NCBI GenBank assembly: GCA_002409145.1
Contig: DHUL01000051.1
Location: 36,090 to 50,813, forward strand
Direction: 5' to 3'
Source of the DNA: Bacteroidales bacterium UBA5235
GTDB taxonomy: Bacteria; Bacteroidota; Bacteroidia; Bacteroidales; VadinHA17
Length of the DNA stretch: 14,724 nucleotides
Shown here: one piece after another, positions 14,709-14,724 of the stretch
Position numbering within the stretch: the first letter of the stretch is position 1
Layout: each line of letters starts with the position of its first letter
Translations under genes and position numbers: made by a program
Notes under the pieces: generated by a model
Databases searched by the model: none
Told to the model about the DNA's origin: nothing
Seen by the model: the letters and a program-made list of their open reading frames with translations, nothing else

Positions 14709-14724
14709 GAAAGTCTGAAAGTCT
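14709..14724 (+). repeat. Tandem 8-base direct repeat at the right edge of the window
   Basis: GAAAGTCT occurs twice in direct succession just after the GH105 stop and is cut by the window end, so the total copy number is unknown. Two copies of eight bases can arise by chance, but the array could continue beyond the edge. Confidence 0.35.

Noticed and set aside
1..14724. CRISPR arrays, tRNA or rRNA genes, insertion sequences and prophage genes
   Set aside because: I saw no regularly spaced repeats, cloverleaf-like segments, transposase motifs or phage genes on either strand.

Overview
The window reads as part of a chromosome of an anaerobic, polysaccharide-degrading member of the Bacteroidota. 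The main reasons are a giant hybrid two-component system (periplasmic propellers, histidine kinase, receiver and AraC domain in one chain), lipoproteins with Bacteroidota-style short signal peptides, and a pectin/uronate gene set (kduI, a kduD-type dehydrogenase, DUF4861, GH105) of the kind found in polysaccharide utilisation loci. Base composition is balanced to slightly GC-rich. I cannot name a genus. All recognised genes lie on the + strand and are packed tightly; no gene-free stretch exceeds 300 bases.

Region 1 (1-6065) is one compact operon, entered in the middle of its first gene. It holds the C-terminal end of a NuoL/HyfB/MrpA-type antiporter-like subunit, a fused MbhD/MbhE-type subunit, mrpB, mrpC, mrpD, mrpE, mrpF and mrpG, then a HycF/HyfH/MbhN-type two-[4Fe-4S] protein, a HycI-type hydrogenase maturation protease and an unrecognised 137-residue protein with two CxxC pairs. 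Most junctions overlap or are a few bases apart. The simplest reading is the downstream half of an energy-converting membrane-bound [NiFe] hydrogenase of group 4 (MBH-like) carrying a complete Mrp-type Na+/H+ antiporter module. The catalytic large and small subunits and the NuoH-like subunit are not in the window and would be expected before position 1. The maturation protease argues for a true nickel hydrogenase rather than an MBS/Mbx-type complex without nickel.

Region 2 (6066-6214) is a 149-base intergenic gap, the longest in the window, and the probable boundary between two transcription units. I see no convincing terminator or promoter in it.

Region 3 (6215-14705) is a second co-directional cluster: kduI, a kduD-type SDR dehydrogenase, a DUF4861 lipoprotein, the hybrid two-component sensor/regulator, and a GH105 unsaturated uronyl hydrolase lipoprotein. 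Together they suggest that GH105 releases unsaturated uronate from lyase-generated oligosaccharides in the periplasm. KduI and KduD would then convert the 5-keto-4-deoxyuronate to 2-keto-3-deoxygluconate in the cytoplasm, with the sensor regulating the set. No lyase, SusC/SusD pair, kdgK or kdgA is inside the window. The two regions fit a fermentative lifestyle: sugar-acid breakdown supplies reduced ferredoxin, and an MBH-like complex could re-oxidise it to H2 while building an ion gradient (inference).

Points worth a second look are the Mrp/FHL mosaic composition of the hydrogenase operon, the terminal CxxC protein, the extra four-cysteine site on the ferredoxin-like subunit, a 14-codon mini-ORF that exactly bridges the gap before mrpB, and a tandem 8-base repeat cut by the right edge.
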